DNA from: JBILVQ01 sp044370375
Lineage (GTDB): Bacteria > Bacteroidota > Bacteroidia > UBA4408
NCBI GenBank assembly: GCA_044370375.1
Contig: JBILVQ010000011.1
Location: 1-29,155 of the forward strand
Reading direction: 5' to 3'
DNA length: 29,155 nt
Each line of letters starts with the position of its first letter. The first letter of the stretch is position 1. The notes beneath the pieces are model-generated. The model was given only the letters and a program-made list of their open reading frames with translations, did no database searches and was not told the DNA's origin. The translations under genes and the position numbers were made by a program. Positions 15,321-23,221 of the stretch are shown piece by piece.

Positions 15321-16190
15321 ATGAATCCAGTTTCAAAATCATCGTTATTGCGTGCACTGTTGTTGGTTATGCTCTTTCCGGCAGCAAACGTTTTTGCCCA
15401 AAGTAATGTGTTGGATGGGGTTTATGTAAAAGAGCATATTGCTGAACGTAAAATAATTCCTTATGCCCATTTGCGTGAAGCGGATGTGATGTGGTCGAAA
15501 AGAGTTTGGCGAATAATCGATCTAAAGGAAAAGCTAAACCATGATTTGTATTATCCAGAAACTCCCCAAAACGGAAGGAAGAGTTTAATGCAAGTGATTT
15601 GGGATGGTGTAACCAAAGACGGAACCATTACCGCTTATGAAGACTTAGCAGGTCCGGCAGCGGGTGATTTCGAACAATCCCCTGTTCTTCCCAAAGCCGC
15701 AATCGATACCATGTTCAATAAGGTTGAAAGGACCGAAATTCCAAATCCTGACAATCCTGATGAAATGATTCCGAGAGAAGTTCCAATTCCTTTTGAACCC
15801 TTGATGGTTAAATCTTATCGTATTAAGGAGGATTGGTTTTTCGACAAGCAAAGGTCGGTAATGGACGTTAGAATTATTGGTATTGCTCCTGTAATCGAGA
15901 AAAAACTTGAGGATGGAACCACAGCCCCCCAAACAATGTTTTGGATCTATTATCCTGAAATTAGGTTTACCCTTGTTGGAGCTGAGGTTTATAACAAGTT
16001 CAACGACTCCGAAAGACGTTCATATGAAGACATTTTTTGGAAGCGAAAATTCAGTTCTTACATCTATAAAGAGTCAAACGTATTTGATCGAAGAATCATT
16101 GAGTATGCCACCGGATTGGCGGCACTTCTTGAGGCCGAAAGGATAAAGGATGAAATGAGAAATTTCGAACACGATCTCTGGGAGTATTAA
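15321..16190 (+). CDS. gldN: T9SS/gliding protein GldN
   Basis: GldN is the periplasmic partner of GldK in the outer-membrane-associated ring of the type IX secretion system (PorN in Porphyromonas). The 289-residue protein has a signal peptide (residues 1-26, cleavage after VFA). The mature part contains the family stretches DVMWSKRVWRIIDLKEKLNH, SLMQVIWDGVTKDGTITAYE, VKSYRIKEDWFFDKQRSVMD and the C-terminal NVFDRRIIEYATGLAALLEAERIK. It is the last gene of the block; a strong terminator starts 21 bases after the stop. Confidence 0.95.
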   Translation: MNPVSKSSLLRALLLVMLFPAANVFAQSNVLDGVYVKEHIAERKIIPYAHLREADVMWSKRVWRIIDLKEKLNHDLYYPETPQNGRKSLMQVIWDGVTKDGTITAYEDLAGPAAGDFEQSPVLPKAAIDTMFNKVERTEIPNPDNPDEMIPREVPIPFEPLMVKSYRIKEDWFFDKQRSVMDVRIIGIAPVIEKKLEDGTTAPQTMFWIYYPEIRFTLVGAEVYNKFNDSERRSYEDIFWKRKFSSYIYKESNVFDRRIIEYATGLAALLEAERIKDEMRNFEHDLWEY

Positions 16191-16211
16191 GATTATTCCA
16201 TCGAGTCATTC

Positions 16212-16246
16212 AAAAGCCCTTGCAAAACTGCAAGGGCTTTTTTTTT
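16212..16246 (+). terminator. Strong Rho-independent terminator after gldN
   Basis: AAAAGCCCTTGCA (16212-16224) pairs perfectly over 13 bases with TGCAAGGGCTTTT (16229-16241) around the loop AAAC. A run of nine T (16238-16246) closes it. It separates the type IX secretion operon from the cell-division cluster. Confidence 0.93.
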
Positions 16247-16465
16247 GCTTTTTTTCGCCAGTGCGCTTATTGATACTTGCCACGAGGTTCTTGCTTGTTC
16301 TTGTCAAGCTGGCTGCCTAGCGCATAAACTTTGATGCTTCCAGGCCTCCATCTTTCCTATTCGAAAGGTATTGAAAATCAGATTCTCCACTTTTCTCCAC
16401 CGATTCTGAATTTTGGCCTCTTTTTTTCCGTTTGTTTTTCATTTTTATTGAAACCGAAAAGCGTG

Positions 16466-16473
16466 TATCTTCG
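16466..16473 (+). promoter_or_regulatory. Possible -7 box for the mraZ operon
   Basis: TATCTTCG differs by one base from the Bacteroidota -7 consensus TAnnTTTG. I see no well-spaced TTTG upstream (the nearest TTG, at 16448-16450, is only 15 bases away). If used, the transcript would start near 16479 and carry the TGGK repeats within its leader. An alternative -7-like element, TATTTTTA at 16550-16557, lies just after the repeats. Confidence 0.3.
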
Positions 16474-16514
16474 TAAAGCTTAATATTGCTGCAATAGAAA
16501 GTTTTCAACAATTG

Positions 16515-16538
16515 TGGTAATAAATGGGTTTATGTGGG
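16515..16538 (+). promoter_or_regulatory. Probable MraZ operator: three TGGK repeats spaced by 10 bases
   Basis: TGGT (16515), TGGG (16525) and TGGG (16535) start exactly 10 bases apart. MraZ of Escherichia coli is known to bind direct TGGGN repeats separated by 5 bases, that is, with a 10-base period, in front of its own operon. The position here, 46-69 bases before the mraZ start codon, is right for autoregulation. The first repeat deviates at its last base. Confidence 0.65.
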
Positions 16539-16583
16539 ATTTAATTTTTTATTTTTACCCGTCTTTTTAACCAAAGCTTGAAA

Positions 16584-17069
16584 ATGGCCTCATTTATTGG
16601 CGAATACATCTGTAAAATTGACGAGAAGGGCAGAATTGCCCTGCCGGCCGGTTTGAGACGCCAATTAGCGCCTGAGGCTAAAGATCGCTTTGTTGTAAAC
16701 AGAGGTTTTGAAAAGCATTTGAACCTTTATCCCGGTAATGAATGGAACGCGATTTCCAATCAATTAAATCAGTTGAATTTGTTCGTGAAGAGGAATCGTG
16801 AATTCCTCAGGAAATTCAACAACGGGGCTACTGAATTAGAACTGGATGCGGCCGGTAGAATACTATTGCCGAAGTCGTTGCTGGTTTATGCAGGTATCAA
16901 CAAGGAAGTAGTGCTTTTCGCCTATGCCAATAGAGTAGAATTGTGGAATCGTGCAGATTATGAAGCATCGCTTGAAACGCACGATGAAGATTTTGCTGAT
17001 TTGGCAGAGGAGGTTATGGGAAAAATAACAAAAGATCACACAAAACCCAATGATGCTGAATTATCATGA
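16584..17069 (+). CDS. mraZ: Transcriptional regulator MraZ
   Basis: MraZ is a DNA-binding protein of the AbrB/MraZ (SpoVT-AbrB-like) fold that represses the division cluster it heads. From the ATG at 16584 the protein is 161 residues; a TTG two codons earlier is possible but less likely. It has the two tandem half-domains, each with the DxxGR motif: DEKGRIALPAGLRRQL (residues 14-29) and DAAGRILLPKSLL (about 90-102). The last 35 residues are acidic (HDEDFADLAEEVMG). Probable operator repeats lie directly upstream at 16515-16538. The end of the gene overlaps rsmH by 20 bases. Confidence 0.96.
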   Translation: MASFIGEYICKIDEKGRIALPAGLRRQLAPEAKDRFVVNRGFEKHLNLYPGNEWNAISNQLNQLNLFVKRNREFLRKFNNGATELELDAAGRILLPKSLLVYAGINKEVVLFAYANRVELWNRADYEASLETHDEDFADLAEEVMGKITKDHTKPNDAELS

Positions 17070-17964
17070 ACCGGTAATGCTTAGGGAGAGTCTCGAACAA
17101 CTTGGGATTCAATCCCGGGGTGTTTATGTTGACGCTACCTATGGGGGAGGTGGTCACGCCCGTGGTATTTTAGGATTATTGGGAGAGGAAGGAAAGCTTT
17201 ATGCCTTTGATCAAGATAAAGATGCCTTACAAAATCTTTCCCCCGATGCACGCCTGATTTTCATTCAAAGCAATTTCAGTAACCTTCAGCGTTACATGGA
17301 GTTTTATGGAGTAAAAGAGGTTGATGGAATTCTGGCCGATTTGGGTGTTTCCTCGCATCAGTTTGATGAAGCAGAAAGAGGATTTTCCATTCGATTTGAA
17401 GGACCGCTTGATATGCGTATGAATACTGAAGCACCCTTGACTGCTGCCGATATTCTGAATCAATATCCTATTGAAAAATTGAGTTTTATTTTCAGAGAAT
17501 ACGGTGATATAAAACAGACCGGAAGACTTGTCTTTGGAATAGAAAAAAAGAGAGAGACATCTTTGTTTGAAACAACCCAGCAATTGATTCAGTTGGCTGA
17601 AGGGCTTTGCAAACCACAAGAAAAAAATCAGTTTTTAAGTAAGGTATTTCAAGCGCTTAGGATTGAAGTTAATCAGGAATTAGTTGTCTTAAAACAATTC
17701 CTTGCGCAAGCTTGCCATTGTTTAAAGCCGGGCGGTAAACTAGTGGTGATAAGTTATCACTCAGGCGAGGATCGTTTGGTAAAGAACTTTTTTGCAAGCG
17801 GAAACTTCGAGGGTGTTCTGGAAAAGGATTTATACGGAAATATTATTAGGCCACTCCATCCTGTATTAAGAAAACCAATGGTTCCGGGCGAGCTGGAATT
17901 GCAAAAAAACAACAGATCACGAAGCGCGAAGTTAAGGGTTGCCCAAAAGAATATTGCTGCATGA
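17050..17964 (+). CDS. rsmH: 16S rRNA (cytosine-1402-N4)-methyltransferase RsmH
   Basis: RsmH (MraW) methylates N4 of C1402 in the 16S rRNA decoding centre using S-adenosylmethionine. The 304-residue protein begins with the family pattern YHEPVMLRESLEQL and has the SAM-binding motif VDATYGGGGHARGIL (residues 27-41), the DGILADLGVSSHQFDEAERGFSIRF segment, the PLDMRMN motif, and the C-terminal PGGKLVVISYHSGEDRLVKNFF. Adjacent ATG codons at 17050 and 17053 are both possible starts. It overlaps mraZ at its start and ftsL at its end (ATGA at 17961-17964). Confidence 0.97.
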   Translation: MMLNYHEPVMLRESLEQLGIQSRGVYVDATYGGGGHARGILGLLGEEGKLYAFDQDKDALQNLSPDARLIFIQSNFSNLQRYMEFYGVKEVDGILADLGVSSHQFDEAERGFSIRFEGPLDMRMNTEAPLTAADILNQYPIEKLSFIFREYGDIKQTGRLVFGIEKKRETSLFETTQQLIQLAEGLCKPQEKNQFLSKVFQALRIEVNQELVVLKQFLAQACHCLKPGGKLVVISYHSGEDRLVKNFFASGNFEGVLEKDLYGNIIRPLHPVLRKPMVPGELELQKNNRSRSAKLRVAQKNIAA

Positions 17965-18371
17965 AAACAACAGAAGAAAACGAAATAATTGAAACTGTTG
18001 AGGCCAAAACTCCGACGAAGGGCAAGGAGATCAATTGGAAGCGCTCTGCTTTGGATGTAATTAATGGAAATTTTTTAGCTAGAGAATACAGCATCCGACA
18101 GGCGCCTTATGTTTTCTTTCTTGCCTTGATGACTTTGTTGTATATCAGTAACAACTATTTCGCGGAAAGTAAAATTCGTGAAATAAGTAAGATCAACAGC
18201 GAATTGAAAGAGCTCCGGTCTGAATACATAACGTCAAAATCAAAATTGATGTTTATGACCAAGCAATCTGAGATTGCCATTATGGCGGAAGAAATGGGCA
18301 TTGGCATTAAGCCCGCCACTACAGCGCCCAAAAAGATAATCGTTCACAGCGCTTTGGAGGAAAAGGATTAG
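17961..18371 (+). CDS. ftsL: FtsL-like division protein
   Basis: FtsL is a small bitopic protein that with FtsB and FtsQ regulates the septal synthase FtsW-FtsI. The 136-residue product has a cytoplasmic N-terminus (about 47 residues), one membrane helix (about residues 48-65, PYVFFLALMTLLYISNNY) and a periplasmic coiled coil (about 70-105, ISKINSELKELRSEYITSKSK), ending in the AEEMGIGIKPA segment typical of FtsL-type proteins. Sequence similarity to proteobacterial FtsL is low, as usual; the call rests on topology and on the position between rsmH and ftsI. It starts in an ATGA overlap with rsmH. Confidence 0.88.
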   Translation: MKTTEENEIIETVEAKTPTKGKEINWKRSALDVINGNFLAREYSIRQAPYVFFLALMTLLYISNNYFAESKIREISKINSELKELRSEYITSKSKLMFMTKQSEIAIMAEEMGIGIKPATTAPKKIIVHSALEEKD

Positions 18372-18376
18372 AAGAA

Positions 18377-20500
18377 ATGGTTAACGAGAAAAAAGACATA
18401 TTATGGCGAATCTATTTGATGTATGTTTTCATACTTCTATTTGGCCTTGCTATTCTCTTTAAGGTTGGAACCATTGTATTTGTAGAAGGAGAACACTGGC
18501 GAGAGCTAGAGCGAGAGCTTACCTTTAAGTATTTTAATATTGAAGCATCGCGTGGAAATATCTTTTCTGAAGAGGGGAACTTGTTGGCTACCTCGGTTCC
18601 CATTTTCGACTTGAGAATGGATGTGGTCAGTGACCCAATTACGGATAAAATATTTTACGCAAATGTTGATTCGCTGGCTTGGCATTTAAGTGTACAATTC
18701 GGAGATAAAACACAGAAAGAGTATCGGGATCGGTTGATTAAGGCCAGAAAAAGGAAAGACAGGTACTTGTTGATTCAATCAAAGGTTGACTACCCAACGT
18801 TGAAAAAGGTTAGAAAATTTCCCATTTTCAGAATGGGTAAATACAAAGGCGGCTTGCTGATAGAACAAAAGAGCAGACGAGAGTTACCACTGAAAAATTT
18901 AGCCCAAAGAACCATTGGATATGATCGGGAGAGTAAGAATCCGCTTGGCATTGAAGGAGCTTATAACGATTATTTGAAAGGAATAAGCGGCAAGCGTTTA
19001 ATGCAAAAAATTGCCGGTGGTGTTTGGAAACCGGTGAATGCAGAAAATGAAATTGATCCGCAGGACGGGTGTGATATTATCTCTACAATTGATGCCGGAA
19101 TCCAGGATGTTGCCCACCATGCACTAGAGAAGCAATTGATTGCGCAAAATGCACATCATGGTTGTGCTGCTTTAATGGAGGTTAGTACTGGAGAAATTAG
19201 AGCCATTGTTAACCTTGCCAGGATTGATACCGGTGTATATCGCGAGAGTTTTAATTATGTAATTGGAGAGAGTGCGGAACCTGGTTCAACTTTTAAGTTG
19301 CCTGCGCTAATGGCAGCCATTGAGGATGGCTATGCTAAGCTGGACGAAATAGTGGATACAGAAAACGGTACAAAAAAGTATTACAGTTATGTCATGAAAG
19401 ACTCCCATGAAGGAGGTTACGGAAAGATATCCTTAAAAGAAGTTTTTGAGAAATCTTCGAATGTAGGGACTTCGAAAATTATTGTGAAGCATTACGGGAA
19501 AAATCCTGAGAAATTTATTGAAAGGCTTGATGCATTTGGATTGCGCGACCCATTAGGGATTGAGCTTCCGGGTGAGGCAAACCCTTACATCAAGGACACC
19601 AAATCAAAATCCTGGTCAGGTTTATCATTGCCCTTGATGTCGATAGGTTATGAAGAAAAATTGGCACCTATTCATACCCTTACTTTTTACAATGCAGTGG
19701 CCAATAACGGAAAAATGGTTCGCCCAAGATTTGTAAAAGAAATTCGAAGACGGGGAGAAGTGATTGACTTGAAAGAACCTGAAGTTTTGCGCGAAAAAAT
19801 ATGTTCTTCAGAAACCTTGCGGATGGCCCGTGAAATGCTGGAAGCGGTGGTTAGTAAAGGAACCGCCACATCATTGAGAACCGCACCCTATTCTATTGCG
19901 GCCAAAACGGGTACAGCGCAAATTGCTCAGGATAACAAAGGTTATAAGGTTGGCAATAAAATTAGTTATCAAGCATCCTTGTGTGGCTATTTTCCGGCGG
20001 ATAATCCTTTGTATTCTATCATTGTAATCGTTTATGGACCCTCAAATCGTTTGTTTTACGGCAATGATGTTGCAGGTCCGGTCTTTAGAGAAATTGCTGA
20101 TAAGGTTTACTCTATGAGTACCTCATTTCATAAGCCCATTCAAAAAGATACAGCAAGTTTTATTTCTCATGTGCCTTTGGTTTCGGTTGGAAACAGTGAT
20201 GACATTTCTTTGATTTCACGACAACTGAACATAAGAAGAATGAATGAACTGGTAACGGACGCACCGCTTGTGTTTGTTGATGCAGGTCAGGATTTATGGA
20301 AAGTAAGTTCAAAATCTATGAAAAGTGGTGTTGTTCCAGATGTTCAAGGTTTGGGATTAAAGGATGCCTTATCGATTTTGGAAAACAATCATCTGGTTGT
20401 AAAGGTGAAAGGAAAGGGAAAGGTAAAAAGGCAATCGCTACCGGCTGGAAAACCATTTGTAAAAGGATCAGAAATTGTTCTTGAATTATCATTGACATGA
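18377..20500 (+). CDS. ftsI: Septal peptidoglycan transpeptidase FtsI (PBP2x/PBP3 type, PASTA-tailed)
   Basis: FtsI cross-links septal peptidoglycan. The 707-residue protein has a short cytoplasmic tail, one membrane helix (about residues 12-34), a penicillin-binding-protein dimerisation domain (about 55-220, starting at NIEASRGNIFSEEG), and a transpeptidase domain with all three active-site motifs: S304-T-F-K307, S360-S361-N362 and K510-T-G-T513. A single PASTA domain (about 651-707, starting VVPDVQGLGLKDA) ends the protein, making it longer than the 588-residue E. coli enzyme. The gene begins 5 bases after ftsL and its TGA overlaps the murE ATG. Confidence 0.96.
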   Translation: MVNEKKDILWRIYLMYVFILLFGLAILFKVGTIVFVEGEHWRELERELTFKYFNIEASRGNIFSEEGNLLATSVPIFDLRMDVVSDPITDKIFYANVDSLAWHLSVQFGDKTQKEYRDRLIKARKRKDRYLLIQSKVDYPTLKKVRKFPIFRMGKYKGGLLIEQKSRRELPLKNLAQRTIGYDRESKNPLGIEGAYNDYLKGISGKRLMQKIAGGVWKPVNAENEIDPQDGCDIISTIDAGIQDVAHHALEKQLIAQNAHHGCAALMEVSTGEIRAIVNLARIDTGVYRESFNYVIGESAEPGSTFKLPALMAAIEDGYAKLDEIVDTENGTKKYYSYVMKDSHEGGYGKISLKEVFEKSSNVGTSKIIVKHYGKNPEKFIERLDAFGLRDPLGIELPGEANPYIKDTKSKSWSGLSLPLMSIGYEEKLAPIHTLTFYNAVANNGKMVRPRFVKEIRRRGEVIDLKEPEVLREKICSSETLRMAREMLEAVVSKGTATSLRTAPYSIAAKTGTAQIAQDNKGYKVGNKISYQASLCGYFPADNPLYSIIVIVYGPSNRLFYGNDVAGPVFREIADKVYSMSTSFHKPIQKDTASFISHVPLVSVGNSDDISLISRQLNIRRMNELVTDAPLVFVDAGQDLWKVSSKSMKSGVVPDVQGLGLKDALSILENNHLVVKVKGKGKVKRQSLPAGKPFVKGSEIVLELSLT

Positions 20501-21963
20501 AATTGCTAAGTGAAATAGTATATAAAGCAGGAATTGAGGAGGTGTCTGGTTCAATGCATCTTGCCATTTCTTCTATTGCCTTTGATTCAAGAAAAGCTGA
20601 GCGGCTGGGATTGTTTATTGCAGTAAAAGGAATTGGTAACGATGGTCATGATTTTATTGAGAAGGCCATCGATTCGGGATGCTGCGCCATTGTATGCGAG
20701 GTTATGCCGGCCAATTTGCGTGAAGGAATTACTTACGTTCGGGTGAAAAATTCAGCGGTTTCTTTGGGCGTAATTGCCTCAAACTTTTATGGAAGTCCTT
20801 CACAGAAGTTAAAGGTGATTGGTATAACAGGAACCAATGGAAAAACCACCACCGTTACCCTGTTGTATCAATTGTTCAAATTGATGGGATTTCAGTGTGG
20901 TTTGCTTTCAACGGTTCGGTATATGGTAGGCGATGAAGAAATCCCTTCAACGCATACAACACCTGATCCAATTACCATTCATCAATTGATGAGCAAAATG
21001 GTTGAAGCAGGCTGCACCTATTGTTGTATGGAAGTAAGTTCTCATGCAGTTGTTCAGCATAGAATTTCAGGGATAGATTTTACCATTGCAGGTTTTACGA
21101 ATATCACCCATGATCATTTAGATTATCATCTTACTTTTCAGAATTATCTGGATGCTAAGAAAGGTTTTTTTGACGGTTTAAATTCAGGCGCAAGAGCTAT
21201 CGTAAACAAAGATGATCGTCATTCAGCCTATCTGGTTCAGAATTCAAGGGCAGGTGTTCATACCTATGGATTAAAAATTGCAGCCGATTACAAAGCGAAA
21301 ATAATTGAATCACATATTTCAGGCAATCTTTTGAGTATTGATGGAACTGAGGTATGGACTAAGCTCAGCGGGAATTTTAACGTTTATAATCTTTTATTGG
21401 TTTATTCGGCTGCCTTATTATGCGGACAGGATAAACACCAGGTATTAACTGCCATTAGTTTACTTCAGCCTGTTGATGGCCGATTTCAGTTGGTAAAAAG
21501 CGAAGCAGGAATTACAGGAATTGTAGATTATGCACACACACCGGATGCGCTGGAGAATGTTTTAAAAACGATTCAGGAGTTAAGAACCGGCAATGAAAAG
21601 CTAATTACCATCGTAGGTTGCGGAGGTGACAGGGACAGGGCTAAGCGTCCTGTTATGGCTTCGATAGCTTGTAAATTCAGTACCCAGGTAATATTAACTT
21701 CCGACAATCCCAGAAGTGAAGACCCTGAGGAAATTCTGAAGGAAATGCTTACAGGAGTTGAATTACCGGCAAGAAATAAAACGTTGTGCATTACTGAAAG
21801 AAGACAGGCAATCAAAACTGCTGTGATGCTGGCCACTAAAGGCGATATTATTTTATTGGCCGGCAAGGGGCATGAAAAGTACCAGGAAATTAAAGGTGTT
21901 AAGCACCCTTTTGATGATCTGGAGGAAATAACGGAGTTACTAAAAGAAATAAGAACCATTTAG
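20497..21963 (+). CDS. murE: UDP-MurNAc-L-Ala-D-Glu:meso-diaminopimelate ligase MurE
   Basis: MurE adds the third residue of the peptidoglycan stem peptide in the cytoplasm. The 488-residue protein has the three Mur-ligase domains: an N-terminal UDP-binding domain with FDSRKAERLGLFIAVKG, the central ATPase with GTNGKTT at residues 112-118 and TNITHDHLDYH near 205, and the C-terminal domain with DYAHTPDALENVL and the substrate-selecting motif DNPR at 403-406. DNPR is the signature of enzymes that use meso-diaminopimelate rather than lysine, so the wall should be of the A1-gamma type usual in Bacteroidota. It overlaps ftsI by 4 bases and precedes mraY by one base. Confidence 0.97.
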   Translation: MKLLSEIVYKAGIEEVSGSMHLAISSIAFDSRKAERLGLFIAVKGIGNDGHDFIEKAIDSGCCAIVCEVMPANLREGITYVRVKNSAVSLGVIASNFYGSPSQKLKVIGITGTNGKTTTVTLLYQLFKLMGFQCGLLSTVRYMVGDEEIPSTHTTPDPITIHQLMSKMVEAGCTYCCMEVSSHAVVQHRISGIDFTIAGFTNITHDHLDYHLTFQNYLDAKKGFFDGLNSGARAIVNKDDRHSAYLVQNSRAGVHTYGLKIAADYKAKIIESHISGNLLSIDGTEVWTKLSGNFNVYNLLLVYSAALLCGQDKHQVLTAISLLQPVDGRFQLVKSEAGITGIVDYAHTPDALENVLKTIQELRTGNEKLITIVGCGGDRDRAKRPVMASIACKFSTQVILTSDNPRSEDPEEILKEMLTGVELPARNKTLCITERRQAIKTAVMLATKGDIILLAGKGHEKYQEIKGVKHPFDDLEEITELLKEIRTI

Positions 21964-21964
21964 G

Positions 21965-23221
21965 ATGCTGTACTATTTGTTTAATTACCTGCATGAAGAA
22001 TTGAATTTTCCCGGAGCAAGGGTTTTTCAATATATTTCATTTCGATCTGCACTCGCCATAATTATTTCCTTGTTGATTTCTATGGTGTTTGGTAAGCGAA
22101 TAATTCAATTGCTCCACCGTAAACAGGTTGGCGAAACGGTTAGAGACCTAGGGCTTCAGGGCCAGTTACAAAAACAAGGTACACCCACCATGGGTGGATT
22201 AATAATTCTTGCAGCAATTTTGATTCCAACACTTTTGCTTTCCAAATTGCATAATGTATATGTGCTTTTATTGATTGTTTCAACCATTTGGTTAGGAATG
22301 ATTGGTTTTTTAGATGACTATATAAAAGTTTTTAAGAAAGATAAAGCCGGATTAAAGGGAATCTTTAAAGTGATTGGACAAATCGGCCTTGGATTAATTG
22401 TTGGTGCAACCTTGTTTTTTAATGATGATGTGGTTGTAAAGGAGAAAATAAAAAACAGCAAAGAAGTTGTTATAGAAGGTAACTTTTTAGAAGGAAATTC
22501 TGAGGTAAAAAATTTACCCCGCTATTCTAAGATTGAAACAAAAAGTACCAAAACCACTATTCCTTTTGTAAAAGATAATGAATTTGATTATTCCTCCATT
22601 TTGAGATTTATGGGCGAGGGATACAGAGATTATGCGTGGTTAATATTTATTCCCATAGTAATATTTATTATCACAGCAGTATCCAATGGAGCCAATATTA
22701 CTGATGGTCTTGATGGACTGGCAACAGGTACTTCCGGTATAATTGGTGTTACCCTTGGTGTTTTTGCCTATGTAAGTGGTAATACTGTTTTTGCCAATTA
22801 TCTCAACATTATGTACATTCCTAATGTAGGAGAATTGGTGGTTTTTGCTTCAGCATTTGTAGGAGCCTGTGTAGGATTTATGTGGTATAATTCCTATCCG
22901 GCCCAAGTTTTTATGGGAGATACCGGAAGTTTGTCTCTTGGAGGAATTATTGCCGTTTTCGCTATTGCTGTTCGGAAAGAATTATTAATCCCCATTCTGT
23001 GCGGAGTGTTTCTGGTTGAAAATTTATCGGTTATGCTTCAGGTTGGATATTTTAAGTACACGAAGAAAAAGTATGGAGAGGGAATCAGAATATTGAAAAT
23101 GGCTCCTCTTCATCATCACTACCAAAAACTTGGTTTTCATGAATCGAAGATTGTAACCAGGTTTTGGATTATAGGCATTATGCTGGCCGTACTAACCATT
23201 GTAACCTTAAAGCTGCGGTAA
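21965..23221 (+). CDS. mraY: Phospho-MurNAc-pentapeptide transferase MraY
   Basis: MraY transfers phospho-MurNAc-pentapeptide to undecaprenyl phosphate, making lipid I in the inner membrane. The 418-residue, multi-helix protein has the family motifs GTPTMGGLIIL (about residues 71-81), LDDYIKVFKKDKAGLKG (about 116-132), NGANITDGLDGLATG (about 240-254), FMGDTGSLSLGG and the histidine-rich APLHHHYQKLGFHE. It is about 55 residues longer than E. coli MraY because of a hydrophilic insert after the fourth membrane segment (about residues 155-215), as in other Bacteroidota. The TAA stop shares its last A with the murD ATG (TAATG). Confidence 0.97.
   Translation: MLYYLFNYLHEELNFPGARVFQYISFRSALAIIISLLISMVFGKRIIQLLHRKQVGETVRDLGLQGQLQKQGTPTMGGLIILAAILIPTLLLSKLHNVYVLLLIVSTIWLGMIGFLDDYIKVFKKDKAGLKGIFKVIGQIGLGLIVGATLFFNDDVVVKEKIKNSKEVVIEGNFLEGNSEVKNLPRYSKIETKSTKTTIPFVKDNEFDYSSILRFMGEGYRDYAWLIFIPIVIFIITAVSNGANITDGLDGLATGTSGIIGVTLGVFAYVSGNTVFANYLNIMYIPNVGELVVFASAFVGACVGFMWYNSYPAQVFMGDTGSLSLGGIIAVFAIAVRKELLIPILCGVFLVENLSVMLQVGYFKYTKKKYGEGIRILKMAPLHHHYQKLGFHESKIVTRFWIIGIMLAVLTIVTLKLR

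Larger units (their letters stand above)
16191..16583 (+). other. Intergenic region between gldN and mraZ (393 bases)
   Basis: This is the only gene-free stretch longer than 300 bases. It holds the gldN terminator (16212-16246), about 200 bases in which I see no gene, and then the control region of the division cluster: a possible promoter near 16466, three 10-base-phased TGGK repeats at 16515-16538, and an A/T-rich -7-like element at 16550. Two short minus-strand open frames here have no recognisable protein pattern. Confidence 0.7.

Noticed and set aside
16267..16356. Minus-strand 29-codon frame ending in GSQLDKNKQEPRGKYQ, possibly the tail of a lost gene
   Set aside because: It looks protein-like but has no start codon and is closed by an in-frame stop upstream. 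It is too short to support a gene remnant.
16317..16511. Minus-strand open frame of 64 codons between gldN and mraZ
   Set aside because: The product is basic and low-complexity, shows no family pattern, and overlaps the probable mraZ control region.
17227..17619. Antisense open frame inside rsmH (130 codons)
   Set aside because: Shadow of a conserved gene; no signal, domain or start context.
21573..21959. Antisense open frame inside murE (128 codons)
   Set aside because: Shadow of a conserved gene; serine/leucine-rich product with no family pattern.
23164..23220. Longer in-frame start of murD inside mraY
   Set aside because: It would add 19 residues encoded within the mraY end; the TAATG junction at 23219-23223 is the natural start.
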